Source of the DNA: Pseudomonas sp. ZH-FAD
GTDB lineage: Bacteria; Pseudomonadota; Gammaproteobacteria; Pseudomonadales; Pseudomonadaceae
Reading direction: 5' to 3'
NCBI RefSeq assembly: GCF_002803095.1
Contig: NZ_PGLR01000002.1
Location: forward strand, 232,145-296,144
Length of the DNA: 64,000 nucleotides
The position numbers were made by a program, and so were the translations under genes. Under the pieces are notes generated by a model. That model was not told where the DNA came from and searched no databases. It worked only from the letters and a program-made list of their open reading frames with translations. Below are positions 27,797 to 37,282 of this stretch, in pieces (the stretch's first letter is position 1; every line of letters starts with the position of its first letter).

Positions 27797-28726
27797 CTAT
27801 TGCCACTGCGCCAGGAGCCGGCGCTGGGTGAGCAGGGCGCTGTCCTGCGTGGTGGGAGCCAGCTGTATGGTCTGCCCCGGCAGGCATTGCGCCAGCCGAG
27901 CCACTGCCTGTGGCGTCAGCGCGCCGAGGCGCGGGTAGCCACCGATGGTCTGGCGGTCGTTGAGCAGGATGATCGGTTGGCCATCCGGTGGCACCTGCAC
28001 GGCGCCCAGCGGGATGCCTTCGGAGATCATCGAACTGCGCTGGCATTGCAGCTGCGGGCCGTTGAGACGAATGCCCATGCGGTCGGCGCGCTGATCGATC
28101 AGCCATTGGCTGTTGAAGGCGTCGAACAGGCTCTGGCCGCGGAAGTCACCGATCTGCGCACCCAACACCAACTGCAGGCGCGGCGCATCCTGATACTCGG
28201 GAATGAACTCGGCGGGCATCTGCCGCGTTTCATTGGCGTTGCCGCTCCAGCCCAGAGCATCGCCGACAGCGATGGCGCGGCCATCGCCCTGCAGGCCACC
28301 AAGGCCTTCACGTAGCATGCTGGCGCAACTGCCCAGCACCAGCGGCGCCTGGAATCCACCTGGCGCGGCGAGATAGGCGCGCGCGCCCTGGCGCGGCTGG
28401 GCGAAGCTCAGACGCTGGCCCTGGCGCACCTCGAAGCTGCGCCACGGCGCCAGCGGCTGCTCGTCCAGACGCGCGCCGAGGTCGGCACCGGTCAGCGCCA
28501 GTGTGGCGGCACGGCGGCATTCGAACTCGGCGTTGCCCAGGGTGATCTCCACCACAGCGGCAGTCAGCGGGTTGCCCAGCAGCCAGTTGGCCCAGCGATG
28601 GGCGATCCAGTCCAGGGCGCCGCACTGGGTCACTCCGAGGTGGCGTACGCCGAAGCGGCCAGCATCCTGCAGTTGAATGAACGGGCTGCTGCGCAATACG
28701 CGCAGGCCGCCATCGATAGCGCTCAT
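27797..28726 (-). CDS. pxpC: 5-oxoprolinase subunit PxpC (KipA-like)
   Basis: A 309-residue cytoplasmic protein of the biotin-dependent carboxyltransferase-like (KipA) family. It begins with the typical LRVLRSSPFIQLQDAGRFGVRHLGVTQCGALD and has YLAAPGGFQAPLVLGSCAS and GGYPRLGALT motifs. With PxpA and PxpB it forms the ATP-dependent 5-oxoprolinase that opens pyroglutamate to glutamate. It overlaps pxpB by 4 bases. Confidence 0.92.
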   Translation of the reverse strand: MSAIDGGLRVLRSSPFIQLQDAGRFGVRHLGVTQCGALDWIAHRWANWLLGNPLTAAVVEITLGNAEFECRRAATLALTGADLGARLDEQPLAPWRSFEVRQGQRLSFAQPRQGARAYLAAPGGFQAPLVLGSCASMLREGLGGLQGDGRAIAVGDALGWSGNANETRQMPAEFIPEYQDAPRLQLVLGAQIGDFRGQSLFDAFNSQWLIDQRADRMGIRLNGPQLQCQRSSMISEGIPLGAVQVPPDGQPIILLNDRQTIGGYPRLGALTPQAVARLAQCLPGQTIQLAPTTQDSALLTQRRLLAQWQ

Positions 28727-29436
28727 TGGCTGGCCTCCAGCGGGCTGTCGTCACCACCCAGGCGGATGAATTCGGCGCGCTCGATGGGCACGAAACGTAC
28801 CCGATCACCGGGTTGCAGCAGGCTGTAGCCTTCGATGTCGCTGCCGAACAGGCGGCTCGGCGTGCGCCCGATCAGGTTCCAGCCGCCGGGCGAAACCACC
28901 GGGTAGGCGGCCGTCTGCCGTTCGGCGATGCCGACGCTGCCAGCGGCGATGCGCTTGCGCGGCGTGCTCAGACGCGGCGCGGCGAGGATTTCCTCGACCA
29001 GCCCCATGAAGGCGAAGCCGGGCGCGAAACCCAGGGCGAATACCTGATAGGCATGGCCGCTGTGCCGGGCGATCACCTCGGCTTCACTGAGCCCGCTGCG
29101 CCGGGCCAACAGTTGCAGCTCCGGGCCGACGCTGCGGTCGTACCAGGTGGGCAACTGGTGTTCGCGACCGCCTTGCAGATCGGCAGGCTGCAAGCCATCG
29201 AGTGCTTCGGCGACCTTCGCTCGCGCCTGCTCGCTGTCGAGCTGGCACAGGTCGTAGTGCAGCAACAGCGTGGTGTAGGAGGGGACGAGGTCGATCAGTG
29301 CGTCGCCGAACACTTCCTGCAGGCGCGTGCGTGCGGCCAGCATCCACGGCATGTTGGCTTCATCGATAAAGTCGAACAGGCGCAGGATCACACTATCGAT
29401 ACCGGCGACTTCCAGCCGGGCGTTGGGCGCCTTCAT
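28723..29436 (-). CDS. pxpB: 5-oxoprolinase subunit PxpB (KipI-like)
   Basis: A 237-residue protein of the KipI/PxpB family, recognised by [25 protein letters not shown], and [28 protein letters not shown]. The start is the ATG at 29436 ([10 protein letters not shown]), overlapping the pxpA stop by 4 bases; the longer open frame upstream is antisense-like composition inside pxpA. In B. subtilis KipI also inhibits a sporulation kinase, but in this context the oxoprolinase role is the fitting one. Confidence 0.92.
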   Translation of the reverse strand: MKAPNARLEVAGIDSVILRLFDFIDEANMPWMLAARTRLQEVFGDALIDLVPSYTTLLLHYDLCQLDSEQARAKVAEALDGLQPADLQGGREHQLPTWYDRSVGPELQLLARRSGLSEAEVIARHSGHAYQVFALGFAPGFAFMGLVEEILAAPRLSTPRKRIAAGSVGIAERQTAAYPVVSPGGWNLIGRTPSRLFGSDIEGYSLLQPGDRVRFVPIERAEFIRLGGDDSPLEASQ

Positions 29437-30185
29437 GCCTGAACCAGGCTGTCGAAGGCCTGGCGGATGCGTTGCACGGCAGCCACCGAACTGGCGTTGT
29501 CGCCATGCACGCACAGCGTCTGCGCGGCCAGGTGCAGTGCGCTGCCGTCGCTGGCCTGCAGGGCCTCGCCACGCGCCAGGGTGACTGCCTGGCTGACGAT
29601 CACCTCGCTGTCGTGATGCACGGCACCCGGCAGGCTGCGGCTGACCAGGAAACCGGCGGCATCGTAGGCGCGGTCGGCGAAGGCTTCGAACCACAGGGTC
29701 AGGCCGAATTCGTCGCCCAGTGCCTGGGCTGCGCTGTTGTCACGGGTGCACATCAGCATCAGCGGCAACTGGCGGTCGTACTTGGCCACGGCGCTCATCA
29801 CCGCGCGCAGGGTGGCGGGCTTGCGCATCATGTCCTGATACAGCGCGCCGTGAGGTTTGACGTAGCTGACACGGGTGCCCTGGCTGCGGCAAATGCCTTC
29901 CAGCGCACCGATCTGGTAGAGCATCAGGTCTTCGACTTCCTGCGGCGTGCAGTCCATCGAGCGGCGGCCGAAACCGACCAGATCCTGGTAAGCGGTGTGC
30001 GCGCCGATGCGTACATCGTGGGTCACGGCCAGGGCCACGGTCTTGCGCATCACGCTGGGGTCGGAAGCGTGGAAACCGCAGGCGATGTTGGCGCAGTCGA
30101 TATAGGGCATGACCTCGGCGTCCAGGCCCATGGTCCAGGCGCCGAAGCTTTCGCCGATGTCGCAATTCAAAAGCAGGCTGTTCAA
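29433..30185 (-). CDS. pxpA: 5-oxoprolinase subunit PxpA (LamB/YcsF)
   Basis: A 250-residue LamB/YcsF family enzyme with the metal-binding signatures [10 protein letters not shown] (6-15), ACGFHASDP (about 36-44), [11 protein letters not shown] and [11 protein letters not shown]. It is the first gene of pxpABC on the minus strand and probably carries the hydrolytic part of the reaction. Upstream is the promoter motif described at 30279. Confidence 0.94.
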   Translation of the reverse strand: MNSLLLNCDIGESFGAWTMGLDAEVMPYIDCANIACGFHASDPSVMRKTVALAVTHDVRIGAHTAYQDLVGFGRRSMDCTPQEVEDLMLYQIGALEGICRSQGTRVSYVKPHGALYQDMMRKPATLRAVMSAVAKYDRQLPLMLMCTRDNSAAQALGDEFGLTLWFEAFADRAYDAAGFLVSRSLPGAVHHDSEVIVSQAVTLARGEALQASDGSALHLAAQTLCVHGDNASSVAAVQRIRQAFDSLVQA

Positions 30186-30278
30186 GTGAGCATCCTAATC
30201 ATGAGGTGCATGGATATGGCCGGACAGCTTTGAGCTGTTCTGGGAGTTGGCCTCATTTTTCCGGCGCCGCCCAGAGGC

Positions 30279-30318
30279 GTCCAACTAATAAAAACATCCG
30301 CCGGAGATAGGAAAAGCT
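30279..30318 (-). promoter_or_regulatory. Shared regulatory motif upstream of pxpA (copy 1 of 4)
   Basis: Read on the minus strand: GCTTTTCCTATCTC, 8 bases, then GTTTTTATTAGTTGGAC. The same two-part motif, in the same orientation relative to the gene, occurs before dctP1 (30336), the oprD-type porin (34941) and dctP2 (36118). TTGGAC could double as a -35 element. It is back to back with copy 2, 17 bases apart. Confidence 0.75.
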
Positions 30319-30335
30319 GATGGTGTCGGGCATCG

Positions 30336-30374
30336 GATTTTCTGATCGCCATACGTCGGTTTTTCCCGTTGGAC
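30336..30374 (+). promoter_or_regulatory. Shared regulatory motif upstream of dctP1 (copy 2 of 4)
   Basis: GATTTTCTGATCGC, 8 bases, then GGTTTTTCCCGTTGGAC, facing the first DctP gene. It is divergent from copy 1, so one regulator could control both directions. Confidence 0.78.
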
Positions 30375-30520
30375 AGTGCCGGCCGTCGCGCTCGACAGTG
30401 AGTCGGGTGAACGCTCCTTGGCGCCGATCTGGTGCACCCCCGGTGTGTCCCGTACCCGGGGGCTTTTGCGTTCCTTTCGAATCGACTCAGTACCTGGCTA
30501 CCAGTCTACGGGGAACCCCA

Positions 30521-31516
30521 ATGAAGACCGCACCCTGTCTGTCCGCGCTCTGCGCCTTGCTTGTCGCTCTACCCATGGCTTTACCCGCGTACGGCAGCGA
30601 ACGCTGGTCGATGTCGGTGGAACAGCCGGCCGGCAATTTCATCAGCCGTGTAGCGGTGGAGTTTGCCAGGAATGTTCGGCAGGCCACCAATGGCCAGCTG
30701 AAGATACGCGTTCACCCCAACTCCACCCTGTATCGCCGCCCTGAGGTCAAGCTTGCGGTAACCCGCGGCGATATTCAGATCGGCGATGTGTTCATGTCTG
30801 CGCTGGGCAATGAAGATCCGATCTACGAGCTGGACAGCCTGCCGTTTCTCGCCACCGACTACGAGCAGGCGCGCAAGCTCTGGGCGGTGAGCCGTGAGGC
30901 GGTGGAGCGACGCCTGCTGGCCGATGGCGTGCGCCTCGTTTACGCAGTGCCGTGGCCGGCGCAGAGTCTGTTCAGCAATCGCCCGTTGCAGACTGTGGAG
31001 GATGTTCGCGATCTGCGTTTTCGCACTTACAACCCGACCATCTCGCGTCTGGCCCATTTGCTCCATGCGCAGCCGACGACCATCAATACCGAGGACGTGC
31101 CGCAGGCCTTCCGCGACGGCCAGGTGGACATCATGCTCACCTCCAGTGCGACAGGTATGGACCTGCGCGCCTGGGACTTCGTCTCGCATTTCTATGACGT
31201 ACGCGCCTTCATCCCGAAGAACATCGTCATCGTCAACGAGCGTGCCTTCCAGCGTCTACCCGAGGCTCAGCGCAGCGCCTTGCTGCATGCCGGTGAACGG
31301 GCCGAGCGGGCAGGGTGGGAGTTGTCCTGGGCCTTGACCGGTTATCAGACGCGGATGCTCGCCAGGCACGGCATGACCGTGGTGCAGGACATCGATCCGC
31401 AATTGCACCGAGAGCTTACCGAAGTCGGCCGGCAGATTACCGAGGAGTGGCTGGCGCGTGCCGACGATGAGCATGCGCAGATCATCGAGGCGTATCTCGA
31501 CGGGCAGCCACGTTAG
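30521..31516 (+). CDS. dctP1: DctP-type TRAP substrate-binding protein, paralog 1
   Basis: A 331-residue periplasmic binding protein. The ATG at 30521 begins a good signal peptide (MKTAPCLSALCALLVALPMALPAYG-SE); the open frame upstream covers the promoter region and is not used. DctP motifs include KLAVTRGDIQIGDVFMSALGNEDP and the carboxylate-binding RFRTYNP (the conserved arginine contacts the ligand in this family). It closely resembles the second DctP at 36239 (shared ERW-MSVEQP-GNFI start). No permease gene follows, so it probably shares DctQM at 37283-39152. Ligand by context: pyroglutamate or a related acid. Confidence 0.9.
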   Translation: MKTAPCLSALCALLVALPMALPAYGSERWSMSVEQPAGNFISRVAVEFARNVRQATNGQLKIRVHPNSTLYRRPEVKLAVTRGDIQIGDVFMSALGNEDPIYELDSLPFLATDYEQARKLWAVSREAVERRLLADGVRLVYAVPWPAQSLFSNRPLQTVEDVRDLRFRTYNPTISRLAHLLHAQPTTINTEDVPQAFRDGQVDIMLTSSATGMDLRAWDFVSHFYDVRAFIPKNIVIVNERAFQRLPEAQRSALLHAGERAERAGWELSWALTGYQTRMLARHGMTVVQDIDPQLHRELTEVGRQITEEWLARADDEHAQIIEAYLDGQPR

Positions 31517-31531
31517 GCCGCCTGCGCGAAT

Positions 31532-31555
31532 GCCCGGTCGGCATTGCGACCGGGC
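31532..31555. terminator. Hairpin between convergent genes
   Basis: Stem gcccggtc / gaccgggc with an 8-base loop, between the dctP1 and chemoreceptor stop codons. It lacks a clear T run on either side, so termination strength is uncertain. Confidence 0.55.
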
Positions 31556-31566
31556 TCTCACAGCAC

Positions 31567-33450
31567 TCAGGCCAAGCGGAACTGCCTGGCGCTGCGCCCC
31601 AGTGCATCGACCTGAGAGGACAGCCCCTCGGTATGGCCGCCCAGGGTATGGCGCAGGTCCTTGCTCTGCCCGGTGTGCACGTTGATGGTTTCCATCTTGT
31701 CGGCGATGTCCTCGGTGGTGGTGGAGACTTCCTCGATGGCCACCACGACCTGGTTCATCTCGCCGGTCAGGCGCTCCATCGCCGAGGTGATGGAGCTGAT
31801 GGCGTCGGCCACCTGAGCAGCATGTCGCTCGCTGTCGGCTGCCAGGTTCAGGCCGTTGCTCATCAGTTGGTGCATGTGCCGGGTCTGCTGCTGGAACTCG
31901 CCGACGATGGCGCTGATGTCGGTGGTTGCCGAGACCGTCTTCTGCGCCAGCGAGCGCACCTCATCGGCCACCACCGAGAAACCGCGGCCAGCCTCACCCG
32001 CCCGGGCTGCCTCGATTGCCGCGTTGAGGGCGAGCAGGTTGGTCTGATCGGCGAGGCTGTTGATCACATCGACGATGCCGCTGACCCGCGCGCTGCTCTG
32101 GCCGAGGGCATCGACCTGGCTGTGGGTGTCCTGAATCAGCTGCGCCAGGCGACTCATGCTGTCGACGCTGGCGGCGATCACTTCGCCGCCGTTACGCGCG
32201 GCATCGTAGGCGCTGGTGGTGGCAGTGCCGACTTGCGCCGTACGCTGCGCCATGTCGTTGAGGGTGGCGCTGATCTGGTGCGAGGCCGAGGCGGCCTGCT
32301 CGGTCTGCATTTCCACCTGGGTGCTGTTGTCACCCAACTGACGCATGGCATCGCCCAGGTGATGGTGCAGGCGGCTCAGCTCGCCGTTGGCGCGCACCAC
32401 TTCGGCAACGATACCGCCGATGCCCTGGATCATGCGGTTGGCGGCGTCGGCCAACTGGTTGAATTCGTCACGCGGGTTGCTGCCCACCGGCAGCTTGCCG
32501 GTGAGATCGCCGGAGGCGACCTGAGTGAGCAACTGAATGACGTTGCGCAGGCGGCTGACCAGGGTGCGTGAAGCCTGCAGTAGGGTGAAGCAGAGCAGGG
32601 CGGCAACGGCGAGGAAGCTCAGCCCCATCATCCACAGGGCGGACAGGCGGGCCTGCTCGGCTTCCTGGGTGCGGCGCAACAACAGGCCGCTCTGCAGCGC
32701 CTGCGCTTGTTCGTCGATGCGCATCTGCAGTTGCTCGCCCAGTTGGCGCAGGCGCTGATTGGTCGCGTTGATACGTTCGATGTTGCCATGGATATCCGTG
32801 AACGCCTGGGCATAGCCCTGCACGTTCTTGCCGATCGGTGTGTCCTGCCATTCGAGATCCGCGATCTGCTCCTGCAACTTGCCGATCGCCGTCAGGGCAA
32901 TCTGGGCGAACGCCGGGTCGAAAGTCGACAGATAGTCACGCTGGCTGCTCAGAGCGCTGGTAATGAAGGGTTTGATCAGGTCGAAGCTGATCGCTTCCAA
33001 GGCCTTGCCTTTTTCCGTCAATGTTTTGCGCTGGCCCTCGAAAGGCGTCAGGCCCAGGGCCTGATTGAGGCTCAGCCACTGGCGCTGCTGGGCCAGTTCT
33101 TCCAGCAGCACGGCCTGGATCTGCTGGGCGTGTAGCAAGGTGGCGTCGTCTTCCAGTGCCTGGGCTTGTGTCAACAGTTGTCCGATGAGTTCTTGCAGCT
33201 CATTGAGACCGCTGTCGAACGCTGCCTGCAGGTCGGGGGTGATCTGTTGGCGCAGTGCGTTCTGTTGCCACCAGTGGTTCATCAATCGGGTACTGGCGCC
33301 GGCATAGGCAGCCGCCTGTTCCCTCGCCTGTAAGGCACTGCTGACACGATGGTTGGCCCATAACGAGGTGGCCGCCATCAGAATCAGGCTGATCAGGGTG
33401 AGCGCGATAAGGGCGCGGAATTTTTGTTGCCAGGACAGTAAAAAGCTCAC
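31567..33450 (-). CDS. Methyl-accepting chemotaxis protein
   Basis: A 627-residue chemoreceptor. Two membrane segments (about 12-31 and 275-297) enclose a helical ligand-binding domain of about 240 residues, followed by HAMP (about 300-350) and the signalling coiled coil with the conserved hairpin tip [32 protein letters not shown]. The size of the sensor domain fits an all-helical, HBM-like bimodular type; that is an inference. It lies between the two binding-protein genes, so it may sense the same ligand or its protein-bound form, although its own upstream region does not carry the shared motif. Confidence 0.92.
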   Translation of the reverse strand: MSFLLSWQQKFRALIALTLISLILMAATSLWANHRVSSALQAREQAAAYAGASTRLMNHWWQQNALRQQITPDLQAAFDSGLNELQELIGQLLTQAQALEDDATLLHAQQIQAVLLEELAQQRQWLSLNQALGLTPFEGQRKTLTEKGKALEAISFDLIKPFITSALSSQRDYLSTFDPAFAQIALTAIGKLQEQIADLEWQDTPIGKNVQGYAQAFTDIHGNIERINATNQRLRQLGEQLQMRIDEQAQALQSGLLLRRTQEAEQARLSALWMMGLSFLAVAALLCFTLLQASRTLVSRLRNVIQLLTQVASGDLTGKLPVGSNPRDEFNQLADAANRMIQGIGGIVAEVVRANGELSRLHHHLGDAMRQLGDNSTQVEMQTEQAASASHQISATLNDMAQRTAQVGTATTSAYDAARNGGEVIAASVDSMSRLAQLIQDTHSQVDALGQSSARVSGIVDVINSLADQTNLLALNAAIEAARAGEAGRGFSVVADEVRSLAQKTVSATTDISAIVGEFQQQTRHMHQLMSNGLNLAADSERHAAQVADAISSITSAMERLTGEMNQVVVAIEEVSTTTEDIADKMETINVHTGQSKDLRHTLGGHTEGLSSQVDALGRSARQFRLA

Positions 33451-33553
33451 GATAACGCCTCGCCATCTTCTTCAGGATGATTCTCAGGAATCGGCAAGTT
33501 GTCATACAACTTGATTAAAAGTCTATGGCCTTCTTGCTTCCCGAGAAATGCAA

Positions 33554-33574
33554 ACGGGGCCGTGATGGCCCCGT
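33554..33574. terminator. Terminator hairpin downstream of the porin gene
   Basis: Stem acggggcc / ggccccgt between the chemoreceptor start and the porin stop (33591). On the minus strand it is followed by a short T-containing stretch (catttgcatttc). It probably ends the porin transcript. Confidence 0.65.
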
Positions 33575-33590
33575 CATCGGGTTGAAGTGC

Positions 33591-34814
33591 TTACCAGAGC
33601 GCCAGGGTGTAGCTGAGAATCAGGCGATTCTCGTCGAGATCGTTGCCGAAATTGGAGCGAACGGTGGCGTTACGCCATTTCAGCCCGAGGTTCTTCAGCG
33701 GACCGTTCTGCACCACGTAGGCGATATCGGTATTGCGTTCCCATTCCTTGCCTTCGCTGCTGCGACCGGCGACCTCGACGTTGTCGCCGGAGATGTAGCG
33801 GGTCATGAAGGTCAGGCCGGGGATGCCGACGCTGGCGAAGTTGTAGTCGTAGCGCACCTGCCAGGAACGCTCCTCGACGTTGGCAAAGTCGTTGATCTGC
33901 ACGAAGTTGACCAGGAACGGGTCGCTGCTGGCGATGTACGGGAACGGATCGTCGCCGCTCATGCGCTGGTAGCCGGCGCCGACGGCGTGGCCGCCCAGGC
34001 TGTAGGTGAACATCGCGCCGAAGGCCTTGTTGTCGAGGTCGCGGAAGTTGCCGTCCTCGCGGCTTTGCGAGTAGCGCAGGTCGGTTTTGAACGACTGGCC
34101 ATCGCCCAGCGGCAGTACGTGCACCAGCGTGCCGTAGTACTGCTGGTAGATATCCTCGAGGGTGCCGTAGTGCAGGCCGGCGGTCAGTTGCGGGGTGATC
34201 TTGTACTCACCGCCACCGAACACGAAGGAATCACTGCTGCCGCCGATGCGGTTGCCGCTCATCTCGGTGTAGTCGGTGGAGCTGTTGGCCTTGATCCGGT
34301 TGATCTTGCCGCCCTGCAGGGTCAGGTTGTCGATTTCCTGAACATTCAGCAGTGCTCCCTGGAAGGTCTGCGGCAGCAGGCGTGAATCGTTGGCCGAGAC
34401 GATCGGGCTGCGAAAGTGCAGGGCGCCAGCTTTCAGTGTGCTGTTGGAGACCTTCACCTTGGCGGTCAGGCCGAGCTTGGAATACTCATCCTGTGAGCCG
34501 CCGGAGCGGTCGGCCGGGAGCAGGCCGCTGCCAGCGGTGCCGTCGCCGGAGTCGAGTTTCACACCGAGCATCCCCAATGCATCGATACCGAAACCGACGG
34601 TGCCCTCGGTGTAGCCGGACTCCATGCGCAGCAGAAAGCCCTGCGCCCATTCTTCGGCCTTGTCACGGGCGCCGCTCTGGCGAAAGTCACGGTTGAAATA
34701 GAAGTTGCGCATCTCGACGCTGGCTTTGCTGTCAGCGATGAAATCGGCATGCGCGAGGGTTGGCAGGCCGCCGCCGAGCAGCAGCGCGGATGCCAGTGGG
34801 TAATGGGGTTTCAT
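33591..34814 (-). CDS. OprD-family outer-membrane porin, OpdO-like by context
   Basis: A 407-residue porin with a signal peptide (MKPHYPLASALLLGGGLPTLAHA), the OprD-family opening (DFIADSKASVEMRNFYFNRDFR) and a C-terminal LSYTLALW typical of barrel strands. OprD-type channels admit small carboxylates or amino acids. P. aeruginosa OpdO is known for pyroglutamate and also lies beside kipI/kipA/lamB-type genes, so this one probably admits pyroglutamate; the assignment rests on context. The start at 34814 follows a cagg-type site; the frame upstream is regulatory DNA. Confidence 0.9.
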   Translation of the reverse strand: MKPHYPLASALLLGGGLPTLAHADFIADSKASVEMRNFYFNRDFRQSGARDKAEEWAQGFLLRMESGYTEGTVGFGIDALGMLGVKLDSGDGTAGSGLLPADRSGGSQDEYSKLGLTAKVKVSNSTLKAGALHFRSPIVSANDSRLLPQTFQGALLNVQEIDNLTLQGGKINRIKANSSTDYTEMSGNRIGGSSDSFVFGGGEYKITPQLTAGLHYGTLEDIYQQYYGTLVHVLPLGDGQSFKTDLRYSQSREDGNFRDLDNKAFGAMFTYSLGGHAVGAGYQRMSGDDPFPYIASSDPFLVNFVQINDFANVEERSWQVRYDYNFASVGIPGLTFMTRYISGDNVEVAGRSSEGKEWERNTDIAYVVQNGPLKNLGLKWRNATVRSNFGNDLDENRLILSYTLALW

Positions 34815-34940
34815 GGTGCAGTGTCTCCTGTTGGGAGCGCGCAGCCGACGGGAGCGGCTGCTTGGCAGAGCGCGTTTTGAATGATGTTGTTGTGGTCTGC
34901 GCAGAGCGCGGCGCCATTCTTCAAAGCGTTGTTCGGCGGC

Positions 34941-34980
34941 GTCCAACGAGAAAAAACAGGGGGCCAGTGATAGGAAAAAT
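34941..34980 (-). promoter_or_regulatory. Shared regulatory motif upstream of the porin gene (copy 3 of 4)
   Basis: On the minus strand: ATTTTTCCTATCAC, 9 bases, then GTTTTTTCTCGTTGGAC. It lies in the divergent region between the porin and the LysR regulator gene, the classic place for a LysR binding site. Confidence 0.78.
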
Positions 34981-35085
34981 CATCGGCTGGGCGAAAAACC
35001 TCTGGCATACAACCTGCTACGCCTGAGGCTGCGTGGGCGCTGCAAATCAGCCCCTGAGAAGAACATTGCGAAGAGGCGTTACGGC

Positions 35086-36030
35086 ATGAATCTGAGATTT
35101 CTCGAGACCTTCGTCTGGGTGGCACGGCTCAAGAGCTTCCGCCTGACAGCCGAGAAGCTGTTCAGCACCCAGGCGTCCATTTCCAGCCGTATCGCTGCGC
35201 TCGAGGATGAACTCGGCACGCGTCTTTTCCTGCGTGATTCCAAGGGCGTATCGCTGACCCCGGAAGGGCAGAAGGTGCTCGAATATGCCGAGCGCATGAT
35301 CGACACCATGCAGGCCTTGAAGCAGTCGATTAGCGATACCGGCAACATTCAGGGGCGTATTCGCGTCGGGGCTATGGATACCGTCATTCACACCTGGTTG
35401 AGTCCGTTCGTAACACGGGTGATGGAGCGCTACCCCGCGGTGGAGATCGAGCTGACGGCCGACACCGCACGCAACCTCAACGAGCAATTGCTCAAGGGCT
35501 ATCTGGATATCGTGTTCCAGACCGACATGGTCAACGGCGACAGTGTGCGCAATCTGGAACTGGCTGCCTTTCCGGTGCGCTGGATCGTCCCGACCGGTTC
35601 GCTGTACCACCGCTGCTATGCCTCGATGGAGGAGCTGGCACGTGAGCGCATCATCACCTTCTCGAAGAATTCGCGGCCGCATCAGGACATTCTCAACCTG
35701 CTGCATGCCGGCAGCGTCAGTGCGCCACGCATCAACTGCGTCAACTCCATCGCCGCGATGACGCGTCTGGTACGCGACGGTTTCGGTATCGGCGCGCTGC
35801 CACCAGCGCTGGTGCATGACGAACTCAAGCAAGGCCTGCTGACCATTCTCGACGAGGTTCCCGAGCCGCCGCCCTTGCCGGTGGTCGCCACCTGGCGTAC
35901 AGGCGTGGGCCTGGAACTCAGCGAAGACATCATCGCTCTGGCCTGCGAAGCACTGGACGTCTACGCCGAGGAAATGGGCGAGGCCTGCATGGCGCGAGTC
36001 GCGCCAGCACCGGAACAGCAAAGCGCCTGA
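35086..36030 (+). CDS. LysR-family transcriptional regulator
   Basis: A 314-residue regulator. The N-terminal helix-turn-helix (residues 1-60, LRFLETFVWVARLKSFRLTAEKLFSTQASISSRIAALEDELGTRLF) is canonical, followed by an effector-binding domain with GRIRVGAMDT and GIGALPPALV. It lies between the porin (divergent) and the dctP2-dctQ-dctM genes (same strand), and is the only regulator in the pyroglutamate region, so it is the best candidate for binding the four shared motifs. Effector likely the imported acid; this is inferred. Confidence 0.93.
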   Translation: MNLRFLETFVWVARLKSFRLTAEKLFSTQASISSRIAALEDELGTRLFLRDSKGVSLTPEGQKVLEYAERMIDTMQALKQSISDTGNIQGRIRVGAMDTVIHTWLSPFVTRVMERYPAVEIELTADTARNLNEQLLKGYLDIVFQTDMVNGDSVRNLELAAFPVRWIVPTGSLYHRCYASMEELARERIITFSKNSRPHQDILNLLHAGSVSAPRINCVNSIAAMTRLVRDGFGIGALPPALVHDELKQGLLTILDEVPEPPPLPVVATWRTGVGLELSEDIIALACEALDVYAEEMGEACMARVAPAPEQQSA

Positions 36031-36117
36031 ACACCCTCATTCAGCTTCTGCGGGCCTGGAAACGGCTGCCCGCTGCTGGTGCATTTGTCGCGAAAACGCC
36101 CCTTTTCATCCCATAAC

Positions 36118-36155
36118 GATTTCCGATCATGCGCCTCCGGTTTTTCTAGTTGGAC
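36118..36155 (+). promoter_or_regulatory. Shared regulatory motif upstream of dctP2 (copy 4 of 4)
   Basis: GATTTCCGATCAT, 9 bases, then GGTTTTTCTAGTTGGAC, about 85 bases before the dctP2 ATG. Same orientation and spacing as the other three copies. Confidence 0.78.
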
Positions 36156-36238
36156 AGGGTAGGGCGATGCGCTGAGACTCGAAATCGTCTTCCAGCCGCG
36201 CCTTGCGGCGCACAAAAAACAATGAACAGGAGAGCACC

Positions 36239-37216
36239 ATGAAAAGCATCGCATCGCGTTTCGCCATTACCGCTCTGGCTTGCGCACTGGGCTTCGGTGC
36301 CCAGGCCGCCGAGCGCTGGAACATGAGCGTCGAGCAGCCCGATGGCAACTTCATCACCACCGTGGCCAAGGAGTTCGCGCAGGATGTGGAAAAGGTCAGT
36401 AATGGCGAACTGATTATTCGCGTGCACGCCAACTCGGTGCTGTTCAAGCGCCCCGAGGTCAAACGTGCCGTACAGACCGGCCAGGTGCAGGTGGGTGACG
36501 TACTGATGTCGGTGCTGGGCAACGAAGATCCGATCTTCGAAATCGACAGCGTGCCGTTTCTGGTGCGCAACTACGAGCAGGCCCAGGCCCTGTGGGACGC
36601 GAGCCGCCCGGCTGTGGAAGAGCGCCTGGCCAAGCAGGGCATCAAGCTGCTGTACGCCATGCCCTGGTCGCCGCAGAGCATCTTCACCAAGACGCCGATC
36701 GCGAGCATGGATGACTTCAAGGGTATGAAGTTTCGTGCCTACAACCCGGCCACTTCGCGCATGACCGAATTGATGGGCGCAGTGCCGACCGTGATCCAGA
36801 CCGGCGAAATACCGCAAGCCTTCAGCACCGGCATGATCAACGGCATGCTCACCTCGCCGACCACAGGTGTGGACTCCCAGGCCTGGGACTTCTCCTCCTA
36901 CTACTATGACGTCAAGGCGTTCATTCCAAAGAACTTCGTCATCGTCAACGCGCGTGCCTTCGCCCGCCTGCCGGAAGCGACCCAGGCTGCCGTGCTGGCT
37001 GCCGCTGAGCGTGCCGAAAAACGTGGCTGGGCGATTGCCCAGGAAAAGACCAGTGAGCTGGTCAAGACCCTGGCCGACAATGGCATGCAGGTATCCGAGC
37101 AGGCCCCGGCGGCGGTGGAGAGCGGCTTCGAGCAGATCGGCCAGAGCATGACCGATGAGTGGCTCAAGCGTGCTGGTGCCGATGGCAAGGCGATTCTCGA
37201 CACCTACCAGCCGTGA
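36239..37216 (+). CDS. dctP: DctP-type TRAP substrate-binding protein, paralog 2
   Basis: A 325-residue periplasmic binding protein with a signal peptide (MKSIASRFAITALACALGFGAQA-AE). The ATG at 36239 has caggag upstream and is preferred to the earlier in-frame codon at 36203. The carboxylate-binding arginine lies in KFRAYNP; other family blocks are KRAVQTGQVQVGDVLMSVLGNEDP and FIPKNFVIVN. It is followed by a terminator-like hairpin and then the permease genes. It probably delivers pyroglutamate or a similar acid to DctQM. Confidence 0.93.
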   Translation: MKSIASRFAITALACALGFGAQAAERWNMSVEQPDGNFITTVAKEFAQDVEKVSNGELIIRVHANSVLFKRPEVKRAVQTGQVQVGDVLMSVLGNEDPIFEIDSVPFLVRNYEQAQALWDASRPAVEERLAKQGIKLLYAMPWSPQSIFTKTPIASMDDFKGMKFRAYNPATSRMTELMGAVPTVIQTGEIPQAFSTGMINGMLTSPTTGVDSQAWDFSSYYYDVKAFIPKNFVIVNARAFARLPEATQAAVLAAAERAEKRGWAIAQEKTSELVKTLADNGMQVSEQAPAAVESGFEQIGQSMTDEWLKRAGADGKAILDTYQP

Positions 37217-37223
37217 TTCTGCT

Positions 37224-37252
37224 GCCCGCCGCACTGGTTGCGGCGGGCTTTT
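37224..37252 (+). terminator. Attenuating terminator between dctP and dctQ
   Basis: Stem gcccgccgc / gcggcgggc with a 7-base loop and tttt, only 8 bases after the dctP stop and 31 before dctQ. It probably lets most transcripts end after the binding protein, giving more DctP than permease. Confidence 0.75.
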
Positions 37253-37282
37253 CTCGTGGCTTGACCAGGGAGCCCGTTGTTA

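Noticed and set aside
30320..30520. N-terminal extension of the dctP1 frame
   Set aside because: The signal peptide begins at 30521; the extension overlaps the shared regulatory motif and has no ribosome site.
34815..34946. N-terminal extension of the porin frame
   Set aside because: A normal signal peptide begins at 34814; the extra part is arginine-rich and overlaps promoter DNA.
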